A stretch of 64,000 nucleotides of DNA, taken from assembly GCF_000226095.1 (NCBI RefSeq), contig NC_016478.1:186001-250000 (forward strand). Direction: 5' to 3'. Below are positions 45,701 to 58,014 of this stretch, piece by piece. The translations under genes were made by a program, and so were the position numbers. Under the pieces are notes generated by a model, which was not told the DNA's origin, did not search any database, and saw nothing but the letters and a program-made list of their open reading frames with translations. How positions within the stretch are numbered: position 1 is the first letter of the stretch; each line of letters starts with the position of its first letter. The stretch is from Thermothelomyces thermophilus ATCC 42464. Lineage: Eukaryota > Ascomycota > Sordariomycetes > Sordariales > Chaetomiaceae.

Positions 45701-48700
45701 GGCGCAAGCCGACAGGGACGGCATCTTCGCACAAAAGCTTCGGACTGCGGTTGCTTACCACTCGCCATCCATGCTTGCCATTGCAGGCGAGTATCTGACA
45801 TTGATGGGACATCTCGAGGGCGCTGCGGCCTCGAAAGTCTCCGGTGGGATCACAATGATGTCCTCGGTCACTGGGAAGGAGGTCCGGCCGACCGAATTGG
45901 CCAAGCCACAGTACTGGGTCAGCAATATGGTGTCGACGGTCCGCTTCTCCGACGCAGTGCGCGCACTTCTCGACAAATTCGATTCAACCATCACGGACTT
46001 AGTCGAGGTCGGCCCACACCCAGCACTGCGCCGCCCCGCACGAGACACGGTGGGCAAGGAGCAGCAGATCCGGTATGCCGGTGTCTTGGACCGGTCCCGT
46101 CCAGCAACCGAGACCATGCTGGAGCTCGTCGGCCAGCTCTTTTCCTTGGGGCACGCCGTGTCCATACCCTCAGTCAACCACGAGAAAGCCAAGCCGGCTC
46201 CCCGGCCCCTCGTCGACTGTCCCGCGTACCCATTCGACCATTCCCATCGCTACTGGGCCGAGTCGCGTCTTAGCCGGGACTTCAGGCTGCGAGGGACGGT
46301 TCAGGGCGAGACACTGGGAATGCGCGCGTCAGACTGGAACCCGTTGGCGCCAAGGTGGAGGAATTTCCTCAGCGTTGAGTCCTCGCCTTGGCTGGGACAC
46401 CATAAAGTATGTGTAACAGAGGTGCACATGTGTGCATATGTGACTCGCCGTGCGATGTGCGTAGTACTAACAGACGGATTCTAGATCAGCGACACGGTGC
46501 TTTACCCAGCTGCCGGCATGCTCATCATGGCCATCGAGGCGGCGCAGCAGCAGACGGCTCACGGTGACCGCACAGTGATGGGTTACCAGCTAGAACAGGC
46601 CAACTTCCTGAACCCGATCATTGTGCCAGAAGCGTGGGAGGACAGGATAGAGACGCAAGTGCAGCTGCAGCCGGCGAGGAAGAAGGAGAACAGCTTCGAT
46701 GTCTCCATATTCTCATACTCCTCCCGCGGCGGGCAGTGGTCCGAGTGCTTCCATGCCCGGATCACAGTGGAGTACCAAGGCGAAGGGGCCGAGGGAGAGC
46801 ACAAACGTGTCGCCGATGAAGCCGCGCGGACCCGCCAGGCGGACGCCGAGAGACGTTGCAGGCTGCCCCTCGACCCGGAAGTCTTTTACCGTGACGCGTC
46901 GGAACACGGGCTGCAATACGGAGACTGGTTTCAGCTGCTCCGGGAGATCCGCTGGGACGGCCGGAAGACTGCCGTGGCGCGAGTCGACTTGTCGAGACAG
47001 AGATACCGGAGCGAGAGCCTGGTGCACCCGGCCCTGCTCGACACAGCCTTCCACGTGCTGCGCGCCAGTGCGGGCCAGCAGCCAGCCGCCAACGTCCCTG
47101 TTCGTCTGGAAAAGGCGTGGTTTTCGGCCACGGGCTGGCAGCATCCCGGCAATGGTGAACTTAGGTGGTTGGCCACTTCCAGTCGTGCGATCCGTGACAC
47201 TGACAGGCCTAACCGCCTTGGTGAAGATGGCACTCTCCAAGCGCTCGCAGCGGATGGGACCGTCCTATGCACCATCAAGACGGCCGTGACAGCGCCCGTC
47301 TCCAAGACTGCAGAAGGGGAGAAAGGAAACAAGGAGAAGAAGCTCCTGTACAGCATGGAATGGAAGCCACAGCTGAGCCTGCTCGAGCCGGAGCAGCTGG
47401 CACGCGTGTGTCACGTCCATTTCTCCGCGCGGGACGAGACGGCGATCGTGAGCAACCACGCCAAGCTGTGTGCCGCTCTGGACCTCGCCGCCGTGCGCAC
47501 TCTCAAGCACATGGACCGCTCGAAGATACCAAAGAACCACCTCCTCCGGCACGTCGATTGGATGGAACACCACGTGGCCACCCTGCCCGCGGCGCGGAGG
47601 CAAGAAGGGGAGACCATCAGCGACGCCGACCTGGAGACACGTCTGCGCGAGGTCGAGGAAGTGCTTCCTGCGTGGAAGCTGTACACGGCGTGTGCGCGGC
47701 AGCTGGGCAGCATCCTGGCCGGAGAGGCGGACCCGCTGCAGGTTGTTTTCGAGTCGGAGCTGGCCAACGTGTTCTACGCCAACCTGTTCCTGAACCTGTG
47801 CGCCGACGGGCGGCTTGCCGCATTCTTGGAACTCGCATCCCACGAGAACCCGGCCATGCGCATCCTCGAAGTCGGAGCCGGCACGGGCGGCATGACCGGC
47901 CACGTCCTGAACGCGCTGCAGGCCCGCGAAGCCCGCACGGGGGCGCCCAGCTTTGCCGAGTACAGGTACACGGACATCTCGCCCGTCTTCTTTGAGCGGG
48001 CCCGCAACCGCTGGCCGGATCTGCACCAACAGGGCCGCATGACCTTCCAGGCGCTCGATCTGGATCGGCCGGTCGACACTCAGGGCCTCGAGGCAGGTTC
48101 CTACGATATGATTATTGCCGCCAGCGTGCTGCATGCCACTCCGTACCTGGAGGCCACCCTGCGCAACGTGCGTACCGCGCTGAAGCCCGGCGGCCGTCTC
48201 GTGCTGGTCGAGGTCATCAACCCCGCCGATGTGGCCACCAACTTCATGGCCGGCCTGGTGCCCGGTTGGTGGGTTGCCCAGGAGGAATGGCGACCGCACT
48301 CTGCGGCGATCACCGAGCCCATGTGGGACAAGCTGCTCCGCGCCAACGGCTTCTCCGGGAATGACATGCTGCTGCGGGATTACGAGAGCGAAGAGTGCCA
48401 CATCATGAGCGTCATTGTGTCCACGGCGCGGGAGCCGGCCAAGATGCAGAACGGTGTGTCAGAGTCAGAGTCTGATAAGCCCAAGCGCCGTGTTGTCCTC
48501 GTCGTGGATGAAACGCCGTCGGACCAGCAAATGCAGCTCGCGGGTCTCGTGGGCGGCCTGCTCGGCCCCGGCTCCGGCTCCGGGTGGCAGACGCCCACAG
48601 TTTGCCCATTCGCCCGCGACGAACTCTCTCGTGCACTCACGGGTCTAACAGAAGACGACGTCGTGATCTGTCTCGTCGAGGTCGACAACAGACCGCTGCT

Positions 48701-51440
48701 TGCCAATCTCTCGGAGCAAAGCTACGCGTGTCTGCAACAGCTCGTCAAGGGCGCCCCGAGACTGCTATGGGCGACGGCACCGAGTGCGGCTGACGATCCG
48801 CTGGCGGCCCACTACGGTGCTGTGCAGGGCTTTCTGCGCTCCATCCGGGCCGAGCAGTCGAGCAGCCGGTTGGTGAGTGTGGCGATCGAGGACTGCAGCG
48901 ATGACGCGACGTGTGCGGATTTGATTGCCCGGGCATTCCGGGCCGCATTCGAGCCCTCGCCACCGTTGGGCGTGGCATCGAAAGAAGTCGAGTATGTCGT
49001 GCGCGACGGTCTGCTGATGACGGGTCGGGCTGTCGAGAACGTGGCTGGGAACGAGGCCCTGCGATCCCTCTTACAGCCGCACACCCAGAAGGTTGCGTGG
49101 GCAGACGCCCCGGCATTGCAGCTCCCAATGCACACCTCTGGTAACGACGAGCTCCTGTCGTTTGTCCAGGATATCACACATGACCCCGAGGCGGAGATCG
49201 GCCCCGACGAGGTCGAGATGGAAGCTAAAGCGTGGAGTCTCAGTCAAGACAGCCTTGATAACGTAGTCGCAACCCGGATCTCGGACGACGACTCCCTCGG
49301 AACCGACGAGCGAATGCCGCGGTCTGGCACCGGCTGCGCCGGCATCATCACGCGGGTGGGCCGCAACGTCGACAAGTCCCTCCTCCGGCCAGGCCAACGC
49401 GTCTGCATGCTGCTTCCACCGGGCGAAGGGATGCGCAAGTACACACGCGCCCACCACACGGCCGTTACCAAGCTGCCGCCTGCTGGCAACCTCTCGTTTG
49501 AAATCGGCGCAGCCTCCCTGGTCCCGGCCATGACCGCGTACCACGCCCTCATCGACGTCGCACGCCTGAGGCCGGGCATGACGGTGTTGATCCACCACGC
49601 AGCCGGCGCCACGGCACAGATGGCTGTGCGTATGGCAAGAGCCCACGGTGCCAGCCGCGTTCTTGCTACTGCGTCATCGCCCAAGGAGAAGCAGTTTGTG
49701 CTCGACACCTTGGGTCTCCCAGCCGAAGACATCTTTCTCGCCCGCCCGGCTGCGGCATTCGCATCTGGAGTGAGAGCCGCAACACAAGGAGCAGGTGTTG
49801 ACGTCGTCTTCAATAACGCCTTCCTCGGCGATGACGCGCTGCTAGCTTCGTGCGAGTGCTTGGCACGGGGCGGCTGCTTCGTGGAGGCTGGCCGCGCCAA
49901 CCTTGACTCGGGCACGGCACTGCCCATGTCGGTGTTCGCCAAGAATATCTCTCTTTCAGCTGCCCACTTGAGCGACTTGAGCCACGATGCTGTTGCTGGG
50001 CTCGCCGCGAGGGTCATGGAGCTTTTGGACCAGGGCAGTGTCCAGCCGCCCCAGCCGCTGCGCGTGTTTGACGTGTCTCAGGCCAACGAGGCTGTCAAGC
50101 ATGTCAAGACTACTGAGGCGCTGGGGGAGTGTGTCGTCATCCGCCCAAGAGATCAGGACATGGTTTCGGTGAGTCTTTTCCGTGTCTTGCTATTCTGCAC
50201 AGGCATCAGTGCATTGTGAACACGCTACTAACCAGCTTAATCTTCGCTTTGACAATAGTACCACGAAAAGGAAGAGCGGAACTGGATGTTCGACCAGCGG
50301 GGGTCGTACCTCATCGCGGGAGGATCCGGCGGCCTGGGTCGGGCAATCGTCCGATGGATGGCGGACCGCGGAGCCAAGCACATCATCATAGCGTCCAGAT
50401 CCGGGGCCACGTCGGAGGCTGCTCGCGACCTGCTGGCTGATCTCGGAGCTAGGGGTGTCAACGTGGTGGCAATGCAGTGCGACGTCTCCTCCGAATCAAG
50501 CCTCGCAGGCATGCTCGAGGAGTGCACTCGCCGCAGCATGCCGCCGATCAGGGGCTGCATCAACGCAGCCATGGTCCTCCAGGACGCCATCTTCCAGGAC
50601 AGCATGACCTTCGCCCAGTGGGATCTCACCATGCGCAGCAAGGTGCAAAGTTCGTACAACTTGCACCGCCTCCTGCCGCAAGAGCTCGACTTCTTCGTCC
50701 TCCTCTCCTCCCTTGCCGGAGTGGTTGGGCAGATGGGCAGCGCCAACTACGCCGCCGGCTGCGCGTTCCAGGACGCACTCGCCCGGCATCGCCTCGCCCA
50801 CGGCCAGCGCGGCCTCTCGCTAGACATCGGCTGGATGAAGAACATCGGCATCATCGCCGAGACGAGCGCATACCAACGCCAGCGCCAGCGGCTCGAAGAC
50901 ATGCAGCCTATCGACGCCGGCGAGCTCCTCGCAGTACTAACGCTAGCCCTGGACCCGGCCCTCCCGCTTCCGATGCCACTCCACGCCCAGCCGGGGCAGC
51001 TTCTTTTCGGGCTGCGGACGCCGGCCGATCTGTTGGCTCAGGGGCGTGCGGTGCCTGCCCTGCTGGAACGCCCGCTGTTCGCCGCCTTTTCTCACCACTC
51101 GACTTCCGTTACGGCGGAGTCTTCCCCGTCTTCCGTCAATGCGAGTGCGCCCGATGACAGCGTGCTCTTCCGCCAGGCGGCAGTCGGGTCGCGCGAGCGC
51201 TCGATGATTGTGCGGCGGGCCTTGGCCAGCAAGCTCGCCCGCGCCATGTTGATCGCACCCGAAGATGTAGAGCCGACCAAGCCGCTGTCAGCATATGGTG
51301 TCGACTCGCTTATGGCCGTCGAGCTGCGGAATTGGTTCGGAAAGGAGTTCGGTGCCAACGTGGCTGTCTTTGACATTATGGGAGGAGTGCCCATCGCAAA
51401 GATTGCGGAGACGGTTGCTGCGAAGAGCACTTTGAAGTAG
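42752..51440 (+). CDS. Highly reducing type I polyketide synthase (KS-AT-DH-MT-ER-KR-ACP)
   Basis: Twelve exons, 2597 aa: 42752-42934, 43017-43164, 43220-43491, 43571-43913, 43987-44077, 44153-44223, 44302-44387, 44464-45076, 45176-45326, 45437-46406, 46485-50168, 50259-51440. All joins keep frame. KS has Cys180 (NTACSSAL), His315 (EAHGTGT) and His355 (KANVGHLEG). AT has FTGQGAQ near 561 and Ser646 (GHSSGE). DH has His975 and Asp1162 (HPALLDTAF); the H-x3-G-x4-P motif has Asp for Gly. MT has a SAM motif at 1436-1445 ([10 protein letters not shown]). ER (about 1884-2200) has AAGATAQ at 2015-2021 where the family has GGVGQ, and lacks the GLNF block, so it may be inactive. KR has AGGSGGLG and Tyr2368, but Cys at 2372 for Asn. 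ACP has Ser2554 (GVDSL). It builds a C-methylated, reduced chain from malonyl-CoA; the product is unknown. Confidence 0.93.
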
Positions 51441-53109
51441 GATAGACTGTGGTAGATTAGGGACAGTGTTGAATTGGGATTGCGCGCAGACTGTCAGGAC
51501 TCTGAGTCGATGAGCCACAGCGACGCCGACCTCGGGAAGTGGACAGGAATAGATTTCCATCAAACATCCAACAGGGAAGCAGTGATTCAAGAGCGTTGAC
51601 AAAGCAACGAGTGCACCGATTGAGCCCCGGGACAAAAGCTGAAAGGACGGTGATGGTGCTTGGCCTTTGCTAGTTGGAATGGGAAGAACGATCCCTGATC
51701 CGGAAACTTGCACCCAAACCGCTCCGTCTTAGCGGGCTTTTCCCGACCGTTCCGAATTTAAAATCGTACTGTCAATCCTTCTTCAGCAGGTACTGTATCC
51801 GTACACGAACCCTTCGTGCTTGGCGCTGCAAGTTGCAACTTCTGAAGGAACTTGGACTCGAAGGAAACAGAAAAGAATGTCACGAGGATGCGTCAGGTAA
51901 GAACTCTGGCGCAGTAGCTTGCAGAGGTCGGGTCGGATCAAATAGTAACCAACCTCAGCTGTTACAATCGATTTCTACAAACGCAGTCACATGTTGTTTA
52001 AAACTGAAAAAAGAAACTGCGGCTTACCACCGAAACATCGGGCACAAAAAGACTCTCGAACTGAGGAACTGTTTAAAAAAAAAAAAAAAAAAGGCGAAGC
52101 TCCTCCAAGAGTCGGTAACCAGCTTCCATCCGAATCAGTTGGGGCAACTATCCGCGGTGACGGGTGTCTCCTGTACGCGCATCATTCCCCGTTAACGTTA
52201 CCCCTTTAGAAGCGCTCATCATCGGAATATGAACCACACTCCTTCCCCTGTCTTGGGCACGCTTAAACAAGGGTCAAAGTACCCGCGACGTAGTCATGGG
52301 GCAAGACCAACCCGCATTAGGAGTCATAGCACCAATTCTCAGCTGTTGCAGCGTGATCCTGCCCCAGGGATTCCCACAACGTAACGCGTTTGTCCGTTTT
52401 TCGAGCGGATCGAGCCTGTTTCGGTCTGGGGGAAGCAGCAACGGGCACCCCCTTCGGGTCGCGCGTTCGGGGCGAGAATCAACAAGGTGGATCTCGTACA
52501 CAAAAAAAGAGGTAGCGCTAGCATCTGACCGCCTCCCGCTTCAGCTCTGTCGGAAGCGCACCTACCAACCAATTCCACTTCCTGGACCGCGCCCGCAATT
52601 GCCTCCTCTCCCAAAACCTAAGCCCTCCATTCCCCCATTCTCCCCATCGCCCGAACCCCTGGGCCCAATACGCACCATCTTCACGACATCCATGAATTTG
52701 AGGACGACGTGATGACATAGAACAGTTTGATACGGCCATTCAGCTTCCGTTTTCCCCTGTCTCCGCCTCCTGGAGACGCCCCTGGTGCTGCGCTGTGGAG
52801 AGCTTTTTGTTCCTCTTTTTTTTTAACTCCATCACGTCTGCAACCTTTCCTGCATTGTCAAAAAACCACGCCTCTCCCCACTCGAGAAATCTGCACCTCA
52901 ATCTTTTGCATCGAGACGCGGCAGCCGACACCAGAACCCGGATTTCTGAGACGCACGGCCTTGGCTTGAAGCTGCAGCTGGCTTCTGCCTGACCCTCTCT
53001 CAACTCGGGTTCGAACTTCAGACGAGTCCGGCACGGCGCCTGTCCCTGTTTAGCTGGGCCTCGAATGCAAGCGACCGCGAGCCTCAGCTAAGCGAAGGAA
53101 AACAAAAAC
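51441..53109. other. Intergenic region
   Basis: 3' flank of the synthase and long leader of the RNA-binding protein gene. It has a poly-A run at about 52076-52092 and pyrimidine-rich text at about 52600-52900, fitting a strong housekeeping promoter or 5' UTR. No gene is seen. Confidence 0.5.
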
Positions 53110-55163
53110 ATGAATCAGCAACCGGATCTCTACTTCCCCGCCTATGCGATGAGCGCCTCAAACCGTTCTCCCCGTTCCTCCAGGCCGGGATACAACACCA
53201 CTACCGGTCATCCCGGCATCAACCGTTTGGAGCAGCGGCAGATGGATCCCGCTAGCCAAGCGCCTACGGGCCTCTTTTCGACGGACGATCGGTTCGGCTC
53301 GTACGACAGCAACGCCTTCAGGCACAACCGGCTACAGCCCTCTCCGGGCTTTGCCGCGGACAACTTTGTGGGAAATTCCCAAGCATGGGCCTACAACTCC
53401 GGCGCAAGCACCGTGACTGGGGCGCTAGGCGAGGGGAGGCTCCGTGCAGGCGCTCGTCGAGCACTTCCCCAAGTTAGTCTTCCATAACCCGTTCCTCTCT
53501 GAACCCCAGATGGGACGCAGCCGCTTGCTAACACCGTTACCACCTAGGAGTGGACTATGCCCGAGCAACCTGGTCTTGGAAGCCAGTCGCTTCCCCCCGT
53601 TCCTTCGAGCCAGTATCCTACCGTGGGTAGTTTCAACCCCAGCATGGGCCTCATGAACGGCGACGGAGGGTTTCATCCCGAACGGCATGGCTACACGTCC
53701 AACATGTACGATCCTCGCCCTGAACCAAAAACGCTGGGCAGCGACTTGATTCCGACCGCCATCGTCATCAAGAACATCCCGTTCAACGTGAGGAAGGAGA
53801 TGCTGACCAGCATCATGTCCGAGCTGGGGCTGCCGCAACCGTACGCATTCAATTATCATTTCGACAACGGAATTTTTCGCGGCCTTGCCTTTGCCAACTT
53901 CCAGAGCCCGATCGACACGCAAACCGTTATTGAGCAGCTGAACGGATACGAGGTGCAGGGCAGGAAGCTGCGGGTTGAGTATAAAAAGATGCTGCCTGAG
54001 CATGAAAGAGAGAGGATCGAGCGGGAGAAGCGGGAAAAGCGCGGCCAGCTTGAGGAGCAGCATCAGCCGCTGCCTCTACACTCTCAATCCTCAATGCATT
54101 CGCTGAATGCCGCACAAACCTCACGGTCGCGAAACTCGCCGCTGCGTAAGTATTCTAGAGAAGCGCCTGCGAGTGGGGCGGATACTGACCATCGCGCGGC
54201 CACAGGGGACGTGGATTTGAACAATCCAGATACGCTCAGCTTCTACACTGAGTTAATGCTGTTCAAAAACGATCCAAACCGCGAAATCATTGTCTTCCCA
54301 AGCACCATCACTCCCCAGCAGCGGCGCACCGTTCACATTCTGGCCCACAACATGGGCCTTGAGCATCGGTCCGTGGGCGAGGGACAGCACAGGCAGATCC
54401 ATGTCCTTAAGGATACAGGTGCCGCGCCAGCCATTCACATGCCTCCAGGTGTCTCTGCCGATGCTCACCGTCGGGGTCTGAGCCGCGCCGCCACCATCGA
54501 CTTCGCCGAGACGCGCAGTAATGCACCTGGACAATACAACACTCTCGGAAGGCAAGGCCGTCACGGTCCGACTCTGGAGATTCCCGACAGTCCCGACGGC
54601 GGTCTGAATGCGTTGCGCGGCGTCAAGTCGTTTGCTGATCTTCGATCTTACACACCGAGCCCTTCCTTGTCCACCGCGTCGGGATACCCTCAAGGAAGCA
54701 GTGTACACGCCCCGAATGTGGCTCAGTATGGCGAGTACAGCGCCAGCCTCGGTCAGCCCAGTGCCCTCACGACCCCGACGACTCCAGGCACCGCATCCAA
54801 TAACGATCCATCCATGCTGATCAATGAGCTCGGCTCGCTGAACCTTAACGAAGGGCCCTTCAATGGCAACCGGCTTCGGCCTCGCGAGACCCCGGGCGCG
54901 ATCGGAAGCCAACGCCCCGGCTTGAACGGCACTAGCACGCGCAGCGTGCCTGAACGTCAGCCCCACGGGCCTGGCAGTGAATGGGGCGAGAAGATTGGCT
55001 TTGGGGGCCGAGGCCGAACAAATGGTCATATGCAGCGAAGCAGTGGTGAGTTGGCCAAGTATACTCACCGATGCTCAGGAAGCTTGCAGACTGACCATAG
55101 CATGTAGACTCGTCTGACAACGGCGTGCGTACCACGCCCTCTTCGGCATCGAGGTTCCAGTAG
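53110..55163 (+). CDS. RRM and R3H RNA-binding protein, Pin4/Cip1-like
   Basis: Four exons: 53110-53472, 53548-54145, 54206-55045, 55108-55163; 618 aa, ending SSASRFQ. The first intron has donor GTTAGT and branch GCTAAC. The N-terminus is low in complexity and rich in Ser/Asn/Gln. The RRM spans about residues 190-270, with RNP2 IVIKNIPF (193-200) and RNP1 RGLAFANF (232-239). A charged helix (ERERIEREKREKRG) follows, then an R3H domain at about 322-392 with Arg360-x3-His364. The C-terminal third is disordered. This order matches yeast Pin4/Mdt1 and fission yeast Cip1/Cip2, cytoplasmic mRNA regulators linked to cell-cycle and stress control. The second intron is 60 bp without an in-frame stop, so its retention would add 20 residues. 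Confidence 0.88.
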
Positions 55164-56910
55164 TGTGGATTTCCGTCGTATCCCATGCTGCAGCAACCAT
55201 ATCCGGTGACACCGACCCCGAATCCGCAAGAGCCCCCAGGTCCGGGTTCTTTCGGCCCTGCGTCAGCATGCTCGCACTTGTTCGTCACCCTCCTTCGCGC
55301 AATCCCGAGATGACTACACACAACCTCCCGCGACCGGAGCCGTATGCACACGACGCGTAAGAGGGGTCGTGGTACAGTCGAACGGCATTCTGTCACGCCT
55401 ACCTCGACTTTTCCACCGCACTCTTCCTAGGTTCCAAAACATACCTAAAATGCATTGTAATATCTCTTTTCTTTTTTTTTTCTCTTTTTCTGTTGTTGCT
55501 GTTGTTGAAAAGAAGCGATCGGCGCTTTTACTTCCTGCCCCCGGCCGTTTTTTTCTCGTTCTCAGGCCGGGGTCCTCCTTGTCCTGTTGGTTCAGACATA
55601 CGAGAGTCGATCGACAATGGGGGGAACGCATCGCTGTGCCCTCGGCGCACTTTGCCTACTCCAGTTCACCGAAATCTATCGGTCACTTTTTCCTTGGGTG
55701 AAGATCTTTACCCTCGATGATGACGACGGGATGCAGCTAAAAGAGATGGATGGAGATAAAGAAGTTGGGTATACAAGATTCGCTAAACCTCGCATGGGCA
55801 ACCATCTACTCCGAGGACCTGGCCATGGTTTGGAAAGCATCTGGCTGCACTTCCACCCAGGGCACAGCCATACAATAGGCTTGCTGCCGCCCTCTCACCG
55901 CCTTCGGGCCCAATCTGGGCTTGTCACACCGGCGGCCGGACCGAAAGATTTCACCAGCAACGCGCGCCAGTCCTTACGAATGTTACGGTGTTACGATGTC
56001 ACGTCCTAGATGGCTATGACAACCTCTGGCGGGCCTCATCACGGTTGCCAGCCCGCCTACGAGGACTTAAGAAAGAAAACTCACAAAAAAAAAGACACAG
56101 CGGCGAATGAAAGTCCCGATAATACCGCCACACCGCCACCTCAGTCTTTTCGATTCTGCACAACACGTGTTGACAGTGTTTGGTCTTGCGTTGAACGCAG
56201 CAGCCAACGGGGGAACGGTGAAGGAGCAAATTCTCAGACGGGGGAAAATACAAGACCTTTTTGGTTTGGAATCTTGGTCGACACATCAACACACCACATG
56301 ATTGCATATTAGGATGACCTTTCTAGGCCGGCAACTTCGGAACACACTTGTACCTCTTAATATATCTACTGTTCTCGAGTAATGTACTGGCCTGGGCTGT
56401 AGGATCAGAGTCCTCTGGTTTGCTTGATCTTCGTGGGTCGGATGATGTTGTCAATGCCGTTTGCTTTAGAGAGAGCTCTTGGCAGCCGGTTTTCTCTTCT
56501 CTGTCTTCCCCTTGGCCAGGACTCGGCCTAATTAGACAGTGCCAATGTTTTTGATAACGGGTCATTTCCAATAGGCTATGCTGTAGCGGTGCGAAGTGGG
56601 AATGAAACAGCATCTGGATAGACCGTGGTGAGGAATTGCGAGCCTTTGCTTCACTTGTGTTCCGCATATCCGCGACTTGTACTTTGTGATGGAGGAAATC
56701 CTTGATGGGAACTGAGAATGCCCACTACGTTTACTAAAGCTCGCAAGTTATCGATCCCCTCGAGTCGAAAAGGTTATCTACGGGGCTTGGGTGAGTGATG
56801 AGGACGTCCTGTGGTGGAGTCCACAAACTGCTGATTGTGTAAGATGCGCGTGCTGGCGGTCATGGGAGGGGAGATGGCCCGTCTCCGGGACGAGATGCGG
56901 CCACCAACAG
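55164..56910. other. Intergenic region
   Basis: 3' UTRs of two convergent genes. There is a pyrimidine run and GTT repeats at about 55465-55507. Open frames of up to 140 codons here show no domain and are judged chance. Confidence 0.5.
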
Positions 56911-58014
56911 CTACTGGAGGAGCTCGTGTTTCCCGGATGTCTTGAGGACATCGTGCACCGCCCGTAGCACAAGGGGATGCAGACTCCGGGGGGCTGCCAC
57001 GAAGCCAAAGTTGGCCTTAAGTTTTCTCCCCGCGGTCAAGTCGATCTCTTTGCCGTGGACGTCGGTGATCATGCCGCCGACCTCTTCGAAGAGCAGCATG
57101 GCGCCGGCGTGGTCCCATATCTTGGCGTAGCGATCCCTCTTCCTGTACACCCAGACAGTCATGTTCGCCGCTCCCATCGCCATGACGGCCCATCGGGGGA
57201 CCCATCCCAGCAGGTCGCAGCCCGGGAACGGGACCTTTAGCTGCTCCGCCACCCGTTCGTGCACCGAGTCCACGCCGGAGTCGAGCAGAGCCCAGCAGGT
57301 GACGGAGCGGAGATGGTCGGGAGACGTGGCTTCGTCAGCGTGCCGGGGGAGCTGCCGAGGTTGCACGGCGCCGGCATCTCCAAACAGCGGCCGAATGTGG
57401 GCGCCATGACCCCGGACGGCGTAGAGAATACATCCCTTCCCAGTCGGGTCGACGGAGCGGTCGGTCACGGGAGCGGTGGCATCGACGGAGAGCAGAGGGC
57501 AAGCCACGACGCTCACGACCTGACGGCCCGCCTCGAGGAGGGCGACGTTAATGGCGTATTGCTCGTGGCGGATGTAGGTCTTTGTGCCGTCGATGGGGTC
57601 AAATACCCAGATCCTGGTGGGACCGGCGGCGCCCGGCGTCAGGGTGGTGCAAGAGTCGATGGCGTCGCAGAGGTCGTCGGCGTCGCGAAACAGGGCGCTG
57701 GCTCCGCACTGGGCGAGGACGGCGAGCACACGGGAAAGCAGCCTGCGGTTCTGCCTCAGCTCGTCGGCCGACTCCTCGCCGACGAAGCCGTCGGCGGGAA
57801 AGGCATTGCCGAGAGCCCGTCTAAGGAGGGCCTGGATGGCGAAGTCGGCAACGGTGACGGGGCTGAGGTCGTCTTTGACGACGTCAAAGGTCCCGGACGC
57901 GGCCTGGTCACCCCGAGCGGCAGCGGCAGCGAGGACCTCCCGGCTGATCTGAGCAGCCGTCTGTATGGCGGCAGTCGCTGTCTCGAGCTCGCGGCGGTAG
58001 CAGTTGTCCATCAT
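56911..58014 (-). CDS. 3'(2'),5'-bisphosphate nucleotidase, Hal2/Met22-type
   Basis: An intronless frame of 367 aa, close to the usual 350-360 aa. It is a member of the lithium-sensitive inositol-phosphatase superfamily. Metal-site motifs in order: SPVTVADFAIQ (51-61), FVGEES with Glu80, WVFDPIDGTKTYIR with Asp139 and Asp142, and KIWDHAGAMLLFEEVGG with Asp301. The string DGTKTYIRHEQYAIN is typical of fungal Hal2 proteins rather than inositol monophosphatases. It removes 3'-phosphate from adenosine 3',5'-bisphosphate made in sulfate assimilation and is the target of Na+ and Li+ toxicity. There is no targeting signal, so it is probably cytosolic. Two Met codons start the frame. An inositol polyphosphate phosphatase role cannot be fully excluded. 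Confidence 0.88.
   Translation of the reverse strand: MMDNCYRRELETATAAIQTAAQISREVLAAAAARGDQAASGTFDVVKDDLSPVTVADFAIQALLRRALGNAFPADGFVGEESADELRQNRRLLSRVLAVLAQCGASALFRDADDLCDAIDSCTTLTPGAAGPTRIWVFDPIDGTKTYIRHEQYAINVALLEAGRQVVSVVACPLLSVDATAPVTDRSVDPTGKGCILYAVRGHGAHIRPLFGDAGAVQPRQLPRHADEATSPDHLRSVTCWALLDSGVDSVHERVAEQLKVPFPGCDLLGWVPRWAVMAMGAANMTVWVYRKRDRYAKIWDHAGAMLLFEEVGGMITDVHGKEIDLTAGRKLKANFGFVAAPRSLHPLVLRAVHDVLKTSGKHELLQ

Noticed and set aside
47265-48401. 378-codon open frame on the minus strand inside the PKS
   Set aside because: Antisense of GC-rich PKS coding sequence. The plus strand encodes the methyltransferase motif in the same place.
51991-52209. Lys-rich open frame across a poly-A run
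   Set aside because: Low-complexity coding through a homopolymer, without homologous pattern.
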